Shown here: in pieces, positions 1 through 9,877 of the stretch
How positions within the stretch are numbered: position 1 is the stretch's first letter
Layout: every line of letters begins with the position of its first letter
Origin: Stentor coeruleus
Taxonomy: Eukaryota; Ciliophora; Heterotrichea; Heterotrichida; Stentoridae
Direction of reading: 5' to 3'
NCBI GenBank assembly: GCA_001970955.1
Contig: MPUH01001176.1
Coordinates: 1 to 22,015, forward strand
Length of the DNA stretch: 22,015 nt
Program-made: the position numbers and the translations under genes
Notes under the pieces: generated by a model
What the model was told of the DNA's origin: nothing
Database searches by the model: none
What the model saw: the letters and a program-made list of their open reading frames with translations, nothing else

Positions 1-437
1 ATATAATATTCTTATTGATTTGATTGCTAATACTACTTATATTTTATACATAAATAAGTATTTTATAATATTTCTTCTAAGCTTCATAGCCAAATTCTTT
101 ATTCAAAATTTTAAAATACTACAAGTTTTTTTTTAAATTTTCCATCCTCTTTTAAGATACTCTCTCGTTTTATAATACTTTGTCAATTATTCTGCATTTA
201 TTTCATACTTTCTTATCTATTTTCCCTATATCATTTTCTCTATTATTATTTCATCTAACCATCTTAATGCTTTATCTTCAACCCTAAAAGAGTATTAATC
301 AACATTATCTTAAATTTCTTTCTTACAAAAATCCCAAATTTACCTTTTATTATATTTTTCCATCTAAATCCCTTATAAACTTATCAAATCCATTTCAGCC
401 TCACATTTAAGCCTTCTAACAAGTTTATTATAAATAT
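1..437. other. AT-rich upstream spacer, no gene seen
   Basis: No convincing reading frame on either strand. The plus strand from about 120 to 420 is strongly pyrimidine-rich. The segment leads directly to the first ATG of the SET-domain gene and presumably holds its promoter. No telomeric repeat is visible at the window edge. Confidence 0.6.
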
Positions 438-3344
438 ATGATGAAAGAAAGCGATAAGTATCAGGCTTTTTCAATAGCTGGAGTCGCTATTAGTCCACGT
501 CTTCAACTAAAATACATAATCGAAAAGTCTTTACAAGATTGTTCTATCACCCGCGAAACTGCTACTGATGAGCAAATTCAGGAGCTCTCAGAATACATAA
601 GATACGAGAAAATTCGAGTAATCAATATTTAGACTAACTACCCAATAGGAATGAAACTTGAAAAACGAGAAATGCTAAAAGAAGAAGCTAGTAAAGTCTA
701 CAAACCAATAAAAAAAACCATCTTCTTAGAACGCAAACGATCCAAACTTGCGGCAAATGAAACCATGGTCTGTTCATGTAAGCCCCCAGTGAAAATTTTC
801 TCAGGGGAATTAAAAGATTACTATACAATCGGCTGTGGTAAAAAATGCTTAAATCGTGTCGTCAGTACCGAATGTTGTTTAGATTCATGTCCTTCAGGAG
901 AAAGATGTACAAATCGTCGATTCCAAGAACAACAACATGCTCAAATTTACCCAATAAAAACAACTGGTAGAGGATGGGGTTTAGCAGCAGGACAATTTAT
1001 AAAAAAAGGTCATTTTATTATACAATATTTAGGAGAAGTTTATTCTATAGACTCAGAAAGAGGAAGGGCTCGTCTTGAAAAATATAAATCTAATCCATGT
1101 ACTTATCTTATGTCAACATCACATAATGAAGTTATTGATCCTGCTTATAAAGGAAATATGGCTAGATTTATTAATCATTCTTGTGACCCTAATTGTGAAA
1201 CACAGAAATGGAATGTACTTGGAGAAGTTTGTATAGGGATTTTTGCTAAAAAAGATATTCATGAAGATGATGAATTAACTTTTGATTATAGACTTGATAC
1301 ACATAAAACCACTTTGACTAGATGTCTTTGTGGAAGTAAAAATTGTCGACAGTATTTAGGGCTTATACCCAATAATTATTCATCAGCAGATGATTGGATA
1401 AAAAAACTTGATTCAATGAAATGTACTGCTTGTAAAAAATCATCTGGTAATGATGATGATACTTTAATTTTGTGTGATGTTTGTAATAAAGGCTGGCATA
1501 CTTATTGTTTGAAAATTCCTTTAAAGACTGTGCCGAAAGGGACATGGATCTGTCACAAATGCGCTAAAAAGTCTATAAAAAAACCTGAGACGATCCCAGA
1601 AAAACATGAAAGTGAAGAAATTAAAATTAATCTTGAAAGAAAACATCTAGAAATCCTCCGTGAACATCTTGATGATATTTTAGAAATGGATGTAAAGCTT
1701 TTTTGGGATATTATGACTAAAGAAGGGTATCATGAAGTGACTATTCGTGGGTCAAATGCTCGGGAAGTAGAAAAATGCATACAAAACATATCGAAAAATG
1801 CAGTTCAAGTGAGTTCAATTGAAGACGATATAACAGAAATCGATATGAAATTCGAAAAAATCTATCTCAAAAATGTTTTAACTTATTATAATACATTTAA
1901 ACTAGGGATTCATATCACTTATGATACAAACCAAGACTTAGAAGAAATCTACCCAATAGACACTGTGACTAATATTATATTAACAGGACGAAGAAAAGCT
2001 GTTTATGATATAGCTGAAAAGTTATTTTTGTTTATCGACAAACTAATGATTTTTACTTTACTCATATCACAGACTGAGTCAAAAATCATTGAAATCAACC
2101 TGGCGCAGTTTAAAAGTTTGATTTCTCCAGCAGAAGTCAAACTTTCTAAAGAAAAAAGCGTTAATGAATCCCCACATCCTTTTTATTTCTACTCAAGGGA
2201 AGAAAGGAAAGTGATTTTTGTAGGTCTAGAAAAGTAATAATTATTTAGAGATGTAAACCAAGCTTACACAATATCAACAACCTGGCTTAACAAAGAATTT
2301 TCAGGGGAAAACGACACTTGTTATCATTTTATCTTACCAGCTCGAGCAAGTAGTATTGTCAAAAAGGTAAAACTTGATATTGTAGACACTTTAAAACAGT
2401 TACACCCAATAATAAACCCAGTCATAAAATACTTTGACCCTATTCTTCCAAGGAAATATTTAACTGTTTTACTTATTGGAAGCTGGAAACAAATACTTAC
2501 AGGCAAAGCTAAGCTTTTAGCTGAAATCCATAGATTTACTGATTATGAAGATATGGATCAATTTATATATTTTGTTCATGCTCAAATGTATAGACATATT
2601 TTCAAAAATAGTGCTAAGTTTATACATGCTATTGAGAAATGGCTTGTCCCTAATTTTACCCTTAATGAGTATAAAAAAGTATATATTTTAAAGTTCTGGG
2701 ATGTTTACTCAGCTGAAGTCATTATGCCTAGTAAAAAAGGAGAAGCTATTGATGATTTTAGGGATAAAGTTATGAGTTTTTTATATCAAGATACAGATAC
2801 TATGCTAAATTTAATAAGACTATGTGAGTCAGAAAGTCATGTAAAGTATTTACTTCAAGCAGAGTTTAAAATAAATGCTGAAGAAACTCTGCGTAAAAGC
2901 TGTTTATTTTTCGGGAATTTTTCAAAAGAATTTGAAGGGAAAGGTAAACTGGAGTACTATAATTTTTATTTGGATGGAGTAAAAAATCAAATACTTGACG
3001 GGAGTGATGAAGAAGAGATGGTGGAAGATGATAATTGTAGGATGATTAATAGAGTCATTGAAGATGTAAGGCAGGTGGATAATAATAAGGTGTTTACAGT
3101 ATTTCCTGTCAGTTATGGCACGGATATTGATATGAAATCGTGGAGTCCGGCTCCTGACTCGAAATTGATGCAATATTTAGACAATTTAGAATATAGGAAA
3201 TTTATTTTAGGATCTGAAGATCATGTAAATCAAGTTCATATACCATCTCAGCCTTTATATGACGTTAAAGAAAATGCTAATTTCATGATTGGCTGTGCGG
3301 ATAATCCAAATAATATTTTATATGTGATGTGTGCAAAGAAATAA
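438..3344 (+). CDS. SET2/NSD/ASH1-type histone lysine methyltransferase with PHD finger (3 exons)
   Basis: Exons 438-617, 633-2233 and 2249-3344, joined by two 15-nt introns, give one frame of 958 residues. After a short N-terminus come a cysteine-rich AWS domain (about residues 107-158) and a SET domain (about 160-280) with GRGWGLAAGQFIKKG, the cofactor/knot motif RFINHSCDPNCETQKW and ELTFDY. A post-SET cysteine cluster follows (CLCGSKNC, about 291-307), then a PHD finger (about 324-370) with CTAC, CDVC, GWHTYC and CHKC. The motif NHSCDPNCETQKW is typical of the H3K36 methyltransferase group (SET2, NSD, ASH1). The order SET, post-SET, PHD recalls NSD proteins, but no PWWP, WW or bromodomain is seen. 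The long C-terminal half is unrecognised apart from two KH-like segments (about 427-446 and 506-528). Likely nuclear, writing H3K36 methylation. Site specificity is inferred from the family. Confidence 0.9.
618..632 (+). other. 15-nt intron 1 of SET-domain gene
   Basis: The sequence gtaatcaatatttag runs GT to AG with A at position 10. Read as exon it introduces an in-frame TAG. Removing it joins codon cga to act and makes the frame continuous with the SET domain. Confidence 0.9.
2234..2248 (+). other. 15-nt intron 2 of SET-domain gene
   Basis: The sequence gtaataattatttag contains an in-frame TAA. Removing it (phase 2) continues the frame for another 365 codons to the stop at 3344. The translation at the join reads K-D-V-N-Q-A-Y. 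Confidence 0.9.
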
Positions 3345-3562
3345 ACAATTATTAAAGAAATCAGACAAATTAGTTATTTGAATCATAATAGTTTTTTCTT
3401 AATATGATGCTGTAGTAATGATTTCAATGATTTTCAAAGAGGTATATAAAGATATCTTGATATGTGTATGATAAGAGTAAATTTATTGATTTATATTTGT
3501 TAATAACAGAGTATTATGATGTTTTGCAGATTTTTTATAGCAAGATGCTTATAAGTTAAACT

Positions 3563-3847
3563 ATAGTATCAAAGCTATAAATTTTAAGATTTTAGGTGTT
3601 GGANATAGTATCAAAGCTATAAATTTTAAGATTTTAGGTGTTGGAGAAATACTTGGTAATAAGATTTTCGTAAGATGTTAATACTGATATTTTTTTTTTG
3701 GTATTTTGCTTTTCTTTTTATGAGAGTATTTTAAGTATGTTAATTNAGAAATACTTGGTAATAAGATTTTCGTAAGATGTTAATACTGATATTTTTTTTT
3801 TGGTATTTTGTTTTTCTTTTTATGAGAGCATTTTAAGTATGTTAATT
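3563..3847. repeat. Two chained N-centred duplications (unmerged contig ends)
   Basis: Copy 3563-3603 is repeated at 3605-3645 after a single N at 3604. The end of that copy begins a second repeat, 3645-3745, which recurs at 3747-3847 after N at 3746. The second pair differs at two positions (gctttt/gttttt and gagtat/gagcat). This is what results when a small contig, about 3605-3745, overlaps both neighbours and is placed by scaffolding without merging. The SNPs suggest two alleles. Confidence 0.85.
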
Positions 3848-4137
3848 TTAAATGAAATTAATATTTTTTGATTTTCTTTAGTTTGTTGTTAGTTTTTCAT
3901 GATATTATCAGTAAAAATTATAGACATGAAAATGTAGGCTCGATGGAGGTTTTAGTTTCTGATTTTGAATGTTTTGGTTAGTATTTCATTGTGGGAATTC
4001 TTTTTTTGATGGCATACGAAACTTCTGAAAGCGTGCATTTGATTTTAGAGTATTTGCTTTGAAGACTTATATAAGCGCATTTTAAAAAAAATACTGAATG
4101 AAGAGGATTGTTCAAGATTCGTAAAAAAAATTGATAG

Positions 4138-4286
4138 ATGTCTTAAATTGTATTTATTCTAAGCATATATTATATAATTTATATATAGATTGCATTATAT
4201 ATTGACTAATANATGTCTTAAATTGTATTTATTCTAAGCATATATTATATAATTTATATATAGATTGCATTATATATTGACTAATA
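4138..4286. repeat. N-centred direct duplication, 74 nt
   Basis: 4138-4211 is repeated at 4213-4286 with one N between. The copies appear identical. The pattern is the same as the other N joints, so it is best read as one locus present once. Confidence 0.85.
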
Positions 4287-4748
4287 ATTTATTTAGCACA
4301 TAGTTCATAGGGACTTAAAGCTAGAAAACATTATTATGGCGATAATTATAGCTTTAAAAATATTGGCTTTGGTTTTTCATGTGAAAGTGAATAGTACCAA
4401 AATGAAAATGTGGCTCACCTGGATATATAGTGCTTGGAATTCTAAGGAAGTTTTTTAATAAAAAATTATAGAAATTATTATATTTTACTAAGAAAATGTA
4501 ATTACTATTGTGTGCTTAATATATACTTTTATATGATTTTAAATACTATATAAATAACTCTTAAAGTAAGTATTTTAGTTAAACTTAAATATAAAAATAT
4601 ATACTTTTATAACAAAACTACTATAGGATATGCAAATACAAACAAAAATTCAACATTTTCAGTACAAAAGTGCTAAAATATAATCATCACAGGACAGAAC
4701 CCTTTAAAAGCAAGAAAATCCAGCAGAATCTTAAGTAAAAAATAAGAA

Positions 4749-5057
4749 ATGCTTTATAAAAGATCGTATTCGCCAAAAAATCTCACTCAGAAATTAAATA
4801 TGAGTATGCTCTAGCCTGACTCAGAAAAAATACCATACGCAACTAATCTTATAAATAATCCTTGGATAGCCAATCCCAATTTCCTTCTATACAGCTTTAA
4901 AGCAAGCTTATTTCCTACTAAAAGTGTAGTACAATAGTTATTAACTAACCATGTTATCCTATATGTTTTCTTTTATTTATTAAATGTATTTTCACAAATA
5001 TTTTGCATATCAAATCTTCCCTTTATTAGTTTTTTTTTCAACAATTTATACTTGTAA
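4749..5057 (+). pseudogene. Possible decayed gene, unrecognised
   Basis: From ATG at 4749 one frame runs to TAA at 5055, interrupted only by TAG at 4812 and at 4935. The segments between stops are 21, 40 and 39 codons, long for DNA this AT-rich. The middle one starts PDSEKIPYATNLINNPW and looks protein-like. No 15- or 16-nt GT...AG intron removes the stops. The same frame is also partly open upstream of the ATG. I recognise no family. It could be a pseudogene in which glutamine CAG became TAG, or chance. Confidence 0.2.
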
Positions 5058-5291
5058 ACCCTCAAAATTGTCATACTAAATGCCAAATCCTGATTTTCAA
5101 TACAAAAAACCATAAAAAATACAAGTTATTCCTAGTTCCTATATTGAAATCATATATTATTTGAGTATATTAAAATATAAAATATAAACTTTTATTTTTA
5201 AAGACTAATTTAGAGAGTCTTTACCATATTTGGCTTGATTATAACTAGAATTTTTATATAATATTATACTCACTGGTAGCACTGATTATAA

Positions 5292-5432
5292 ATGGAAGAT
5301 CTCGTAATAACAGGAATATCAATTTTGATGCCGTGCTTGCTAGCACTTTATAGTCATTATATCAAGAAGCCATGGACTGGGACATTGGTCAATATAACAA
5401 TCCCTACAAGGTATTTTGTAAACTTATATTAA
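5292..5432 (+). CDS. Possible 46-residue single-pass membrane peptide
   Basis: An ATG-started frame of 46 codons ends in TAA. Residues about 4-22 form a hydrophobic stretch (LVITGISILMPCLLALY), followed by a basic-aromatic turn HYIKKPWTG. Base composition is less AT-rich than the flanks, which favours a real gene. It stands alone, with no intron found that would extend it. I recognise no family. It may be a small organellar or membrane protein, or a chance frame. Confidence 0.3.
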   Translation: MEDLVITGISILMPCLLALYSHYIKKPWTGTLVNITIPTRYFVNLY

Positions 5433-6148
5433 TTAATTGAATAAAAGTTGTAAGGGTAAGATAAAGAATATGATATTGACTTGAATAAATGTGATATTAT
5501 AGTTATAGTTTTGAGTTTGTTAAGAGTTTAGAAGGTTTTTGGTATTGGCTTAGCTTCTTCCTTTTTTTTATTATCAGCTTTTTAAAGTGATAAATAAAAC
5601 TATTATATGCTTGAGTAAGTGTGGTGGGTTTTTATGTTTTTATGTTTAGAGTAAATAGTTTATGTGGATTGAGTAAGTTTGTATGAGGTTATGCCTTTAT
5701 GTTAAATGGTAGTTTATTGTGAAATCAAAGAAAATGTATAAATTTTGTAAGGTATAAGTTTGGATTGTAAAGCAAATATATAAAATCTTAATAGTTTTGT
5801 TTTCAATATAAACCTAAGGTAACAAATATTCTATTATATATCATATTTTTTAAATCATATATTTCAGTAGAATTTATGAAATTAAAATTAAAGATTTTAT
5901 ATGACTTGTTGGAAAAAATAAAGGTTACATATGAAATTATCCAATATCTAATATTCAGTAAATTTTTTTTAAAATTTATCCAAATTCAACGAAATTTCAA
6001 ATCCTCAACATAAGACCGTATTAAATCTAAAATACTTTACATTAAGACCCAATAAAGTTTCCAATAATTTCTTAATTCTTAAGCCTAAAAGGAATTTATT
6101 TAATTTCTTCAACCCAAAAAATAAAACCTTAATAAAATCTAAATTTAA
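5433..6148. other. AT-rich spacer, no gene seen
   Basis: About 0.7 kb between the 46-codon ORF and the 3' end of the minus-strand patatin gene. Both strands are full of stops and no structured RNA was recognised. The right end presumably holds the short 3' UTR of the patatin gene. Confidence 0.5.
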
Positions 6149-7090
6149 TTATTCTGCGATTTCACTAACAGCCTTCTTAGCATCTTCTTGTCCGATTTTC
6201 AACATTTCTTTTCTCTCTCTTTTCGATACATCATAAGGATTAAAACTAGTCTTAAACTTTTCCGTAGGATAAATCACAGTCCTGAAGTTTACATTAGGAT
6301 TAGTCGACTTTGCCATATCAACAGCCATTAATTGCCCATCACTACTTATAATTTCCAAAGATCTTCTAATATTCTGAACTGCATTAAATTTTTTAGGATC
6401 TTCATTTTCTATAGCTTTACAAGCAGCCAATACAGTATCCACAATAATATCTTCAGGATTAAATCCCATATTAATACAAGTACTAATTCCCCTAAGTAAA
6501 TCAGCAGTATATTTAACAGCTCCTGATATAAGTTTATAGTTTTTATAAGGGACAATTGGGAAAACACCTTGATCAGCAGCACTAGCCATAATCCCAATAG
6601 CCATAACATCAAGAGATAAAATTGTTGAATTAAAGTACATATAACCACCTGTTATAAGATCAGTTGCCCCAACACCTAAAATTCTCATAAAATCTTGTTT
6701 AAGAGTTGAAGATATGAACTTTTTCATAGGACTTGTATTGTAAAGACCTGATTCAAATAGCAAACCTTGCACAAGCCATCCTGGCCAATGATTATAGAAT
6801 AAGTCTGTGTTAAAATTTTCCCAGAAGTTTAATAGACTTGAAGCTAAAAGTGATTCTGAACCTTTTGATGTTTGACTTACTATCATACCATTTAGAGCTC
6901 CTATACCAATGCCTGTTACTACATCCCATTCAGCCTCACCTTGAGGTAAGTTGTTTATGAGCCCAATTATCCCTCCAGCTTGATAAGCTCCATGATCAGA
7001 ACCACAGTAGAGCGAGGATTCTGCATTTTGGAGTTTGCCCGTTTGTTGCGATTATTAAAAGAAACAAAGATAGTATTAATATATTTGCAT
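6149..7090 (-). pseudogene. Patatin-like phospholipase, catalytic residues lost, 5' frame disrupted
   Basis: The frame open from ATG at 6886 gives 245 residues. The homology continues upstream in the same frame without an ATG, with DHGAYQAGGIIGLINNL, EAEWDVVTG and GIGIGALNG, the layout of a patatin domain. The nucleophile elbow is GIGIG instead of GxSxG. The second catalytic site, after ASAADQGVFPIVP, reads ISGA where DGG is expected. Both members of the Ser-Asp dyad are therefore missing. Further upstream, a hydrophobic secretion-signal-like stretch (ILILSLFLLIIATNGQTPKC, then RILAL) lies in another frame. Linking ATG at about 7090, the signal and the domain needs two small frame changes (near 7080 and 7010), and no GT...AG mini-intron supplies them. 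Either this is a recent pseudogene, or the sequence carries indel errors and encodes a secreted pseudoenzyme. It lies about 30 nt downstream of the protease gene on the same strand. Confidence 0.65.
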
Positions 7091-7121
7091 TAAAAATTAT
7101 CCCTCACTCAAAATTTCATTA

Positions 7122-8828
7122 TCAAACATTATAACTACTAAAGCTTTCTATTATGCTAATAAACTCTTCTTTTGTTAGTGTTTCTTTTTCAATAAGCTTC
7201 TTAGCTAGAACCTTAATAACCTCCCTATTCTTATAAAGTGCCAATTTAGTTCTTTCATAAGATTTATCTAATACTTCCTTAGATGCTCTATCAATTCTAT
7301 TCCTCTCATCATCTCCAAGTTTTTCTAATGATTGATAGCTTGAAACTCCATAATCACTATTAAACATCCCATTTCTAATACCTTCATCAATAAACTGTTT
7401 AGCTTTAGCCAAATCATTACTACACCCAGTCGTCACATTTTGTATCCCAGTAAAAATTTCTTCAGCTGCTCTTCCTCCTAAAGATGTATCTAAAGCACTA
7501 TAAATTTCATTTTTTGTATAAGAATTATGTTGTTTTTTAGGTAAATATGCAGTATGGCCAAGACTGAAACCTTTAGGTAATATTGTAATTTTATGGATTT
7601 CATGGAAACCAGTAGAATATGCCATAAACGCATGACCTAATTCATGAAAAGCAGTATTCAGTTTATCTTCATCACGCATTTGCATTGTTCGGCTTTCAAT
7701 ACCTATATTCACACGATCCATTGCATAATCAAAATCACTCATTTCGCATTGTTCTTTACCATTTTTCGCAGCTTGTATTGCTGAGAGGTTTACTACATTT
7801 GCGATTTCTGCGCCTGTCATACCTAGCATTTTTAGTGATAAAAGCTCGGCGTCTATAGAAGGTGAAGCTTTTATTTTACTTAGATATAACTCAAGTATTT
7901 CTAACCGGCCTTTTTTATCAGGTAAAGGGATTTCGATTTCTTTATCAAGTCTTCCAGCACGTTTTAATGCAGGATCAACAGCTTCAGGTAAATTAGTTGC
8001 CCCAATGACAATAATATTATCAGATGGTTTAAATCCATCAATTTCCACAAGCAGTTGATTTAGTGTCTGCCTAGACCCATCATTATTACTTCTTTTAGCA
8101 GCCATAGCATCAATTTCATCAATAAAAACAATACATGGAGCTGAATTTTTAGCTTCAAGAAACAGTTCTCTAACCCTAGAAGCCCCAAGTCCAATAAACA
8201 TCTCATCAAAATCAGATCCTGAATTGTAAAAAAATTTCACCCCAGCTTCACCAGCTATAGCTCTAGCAAGTAATGTTTTACCCGTCCCAGGTTGTCCAGT
8301 CAGTAATATCCCTTTATGAAGTTTTGCTCCAACGTTTATGTATTTTTCTGGGTTTTTCAAATAATCAACAATTTCTTCGAGTTCTTCTCGACATTCATCT
8401 ATGCCTTTAACATCAGAAAATCTAACATTTGAAGCATCACTTACTCGTATATGAGATTTTGATTCAACTAATTCAAGTTTTTTTGAAGGATTTATAAATT
8501 GTGAAGCGTTCCATATGAGGAGAATGATTAATACTCTGTTCATAAATTCTAAGACACATTTGATAGCAAATGAGAATTTTAAGTTTGATAGTTTTTCATA
8601 GAAAAGAGGAAGTTTATATTGTAAAGGTGGGGGCTTACGGTATTCTGGATGCAAGGTAAGAAAATTTTGCGCATATTGCCATTCTAAAATCAATTTCTTC
8701 CTTTCGTTTGGATCTACTGTTTTTATGAATTCTTCGTTATATACGTTGATAGCTTTGGCAAACTCGAAGCTTTGGTTGTAGCTTTTCATTACTAAACTTG
8801 CTGATAGCCTTCTGATAAGCTTGAGCAT
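7122..8828 (-). CDS. FtsH/Yme1-type mitochondrial AAA+ zinc metalloprotease
   Basis: A 568-residue intron-less gene. The start is the ATG at 8828; the frame is open further upstream, but only from a TTG. The N-terminus ([15 protein letters not shown]) is basic and amphipathic, like a mitochondrial presequence. One membrane segment lies at about residues 95-112. The AAA module has Walker A GQPGTGKT (about 178-185), the pore-loop region [10 protein letters not shown], Walker B IVFIDEID and the second region of homology [19 protein letters not shown] with both arginines. The peptidase has an intact HELGH zinc site (about 395-399) and the downstream acidic ligand region [11 protein letters not shown]. 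All key residues are present, so it should be an active ATP-dependent quality-control protease. The single membrane pass favours the i-AAA (Yme1-like) type over m-AAA. It is shorter than the yeast and human proteins, mostly at the N-terminus. Confidence 0.93.
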   Translation of the reverse strand: MLKLIRRLSASLVMKSYNQSFEFAKAINVYNEEFIKTVDPNERKKLILEWQYAQNFLTLHPEYRKPPPLQYKLPLFYEKLSNLKFSFAIKCVLEFMNRVLIILLIWNASQFINPSKKLELVESKSHIRVSDASNVRFSDVKGIDECREELEEIVDYLKNPEKYINVGAKLHKGILLTGQPGTGKTLLARAIAGEAGVKFFYNSGSDFDEMFIGLGASRVRELFLEAKNSAPCIVFIDEIDAMAAKRSNNDGSRQTLNQLLVEIDGFKPSDNIIVIGATNLPEAVDPALKRAGRLDKEIEIPLPDKKGRLEILELYLSKIKASPSIDAELLSLKMLGMTGAEIANVVNLSAIQAAKNGKEQCEMSDFDYAMDRVNIGIESRTMQMRDEDKLNTAFHELGHAFMAYSTGFHEIHKITILPKGFSLGHTAYLPKKQHNSYTKNEIYSALDTSLGGRAAEEIFTGIQNVTTGCSNDLAKAKQFIDEGIRNGMFNSDYGVSSYQSLEKLGDDERNRIDRASKEVLDKSYERTKLALYKNREVIKVLAKKLIEKETLTKEEFISIIESFSSYNV

Positions 8829-8901
8829 ATTTATTATCAAAAAAAAACAATTATCTGTATGAATTTAAGACTTAGAAAGTGCACAATTATATAACTAATA
8901 C

Positions 8902-9815
8902 TTAACTTGAATACAATATATAGTCTTTAATACTCCCACTGCTATGTCTTGGTTCAATCTCCACAACTTCCTCAATAGTATCATTAGAAACAGAACTATT
9001 AATCGTAATTTGTCTAGCTTTAGTCTGAACTTTCTTATACTTAAAGAAAAAAAGCAAAGCCGAAAATATAATCGAATAATCAGAAATCAATATAAGTATA
9101 CTATAAATAATCAAAGGGTAAACCGATGGATTATCCAGCATAGCAAAACAATTTCCATTATCAACAATAAAATACATCATCGTCTCAAAAAACTTTAATA
9201 TCGTCGATATAACCACAATACTAGTAAACAGCCTATTTACATTTACCTTAAACAAAAAAACCTTTCACTAAGTTCATCTTGATTCAACAAAAACGCAAAC
9301 TTTGAAATCTTTTTCTTAATAAGTAAACCAACACATACAAAAAGTACAGCTTGTAATAACCCAACAATTCTCATAACAACCCAAACCATATCGTTACATG
9401 GTATCCCATCATAATCTAAAGCAACACTTATAACAAAAATAAATAATATCAGAATAAGTAATAGAGATGATATAATAATCGACCCAAAAATAGAATATCT
9501 CAAAATAGTTATATCTTTTAATAAATTATATGCTTGAAAAGTGAAATAATAAGATGTGGTGCAAATTCCTATAAGTAATACATATTCTTTAACGAAATAT
9601 AATGCTTGTGAATCAATGTTTAAAAAATATTCAATTATCATAGCAATACATAAAGTTCGAGCTATAAATAAAACTACTATATGCTGATTTGTGTTAAACA
9701 TAATAAGTTCGTAATCCTATATTGATCTTACTACTAATAATAAGCATATGAATGAAAATATTCCAAAGCAAATTGTGTAAGCACAGTAAGCATTATCTGT
9801 TGGACAGACTACCAT
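8902..9815 (-). CDS. Seven-transmembrane protein (3 exons)
   Basis: Exons on the minus strand are 9815-9732, 9716-9247 and 9232-8902, giving 294 residues. The first exon supplies the true ATG and the first membrane segment (AYTICFGIFSFICLLLV). Six more hydrophobic helices follow, including IVVLFIARTLCIAMIIEYFL, YVLLIGICTTSYYFTFQAY, IFGSIIISSLLLILILFIFV, VVMRIVGLLQAVLFVCVGLL, LFTSIVVISTILKFF and PLIIYSILILISDYSIIF. The C-terminal tail is polar and probably cytosolic. The seven-pass layout could suit a TOM1/TOM3/THH1-like or other receptor-like membrane protein, but no diagnostic motif was found, so the function is unknown. Exon 2 to exon 3 needs an unusual 14-nt intron. The gene lies 73 nt upstream of the protease gene on the same strand. 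Confidence 0.75.
9233..9246 (-). other. Probable 14-nt intron 2 of the 7TM gene
   Basis: The minus-strand sequence gtaaatgtaaatag, GT to AG, moves the reading from the frame ending LNQDELSERFFCLR to the frame starting LFTSIVV. A 15-nt candidate ending just before it (9247-9261) would leave a TAA. The joint 29-nt segment 9233-9261 would also keep the frame. Confidence 0.6.
9717..9731 (-). other. 15-nt intron 1 of the 7TM gene
   Basis: The minus-strand sequence gtaagatcaatatag has A at position 10. Removing it joins exon 1 (28 codons) in phase 0 to DYELIMFNTNQ and adds the seventh membrane helix. Confidence 0.88.
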
Positions 9816-9877
9816 ATTAATACAACAAATATACTTTTATTAATATCAAATGATGGTTTTTTTAGTAAAAATAATTA

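Larger units (their letters stand above)
3345..5291. other. Long non-coding interval with assembly duplications
   Basis: About 1.9 kb, very AT-rich, with no supported gene. It contains three N-centred direct duplications (listed separately). At 4749-5057 there is a frame with two internal TAG codons that may be a decayed gene. No tRNA-like or rRNA-like sequence was seen by eye. Confidence 0.5.

Noticed and set aside
1..437. Purine-rich minus strand whose translation looks Lys/Gln-rich if stops are read as Gln or Trp
   Set aside because: There are about ten stops in 55 codons, as expected from AT-rich skewed DNA. The other genes use stops normally.
651..2237. Separate genes at 438-632, 651-2237 and 2553-3344
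   Set aside because: Two 15-nt introns join them into one frame; the apparent ends lie inside the introns.
3345..6148. RNA genes, CRISPR arrays or mobile elements in the gene-poor interval
   Set aside because: No tRNA-like T-loop signature, no regularly spaced repeats, and no transposase-like frame were found by eye.
6409..6648. 79-codon Leu-rich minus-strand frame
   Set aside because: It is an out-of-frame shadow of the patatin-like gene.
6990..7090. An intron linking the signal peptide and patatin domain
   Set aside because: The GT...AG pairs present (for example a 45-nt and a 15-nt one) leave a stop or remove the GAYQAGG motif.
7122..8840. Start of the protease gene at 8840
   Set aside because: That codon is TTG. 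The first ATG, 12 nt inside, begins a good mitochondrial presequence.
8944..9198. 84-codon frame on the plus strand
   Set aside because: It is the antisense of exon 3 of the 7TM gene, with composition biased to Asn, Ile and Lys and no recognisable domain.
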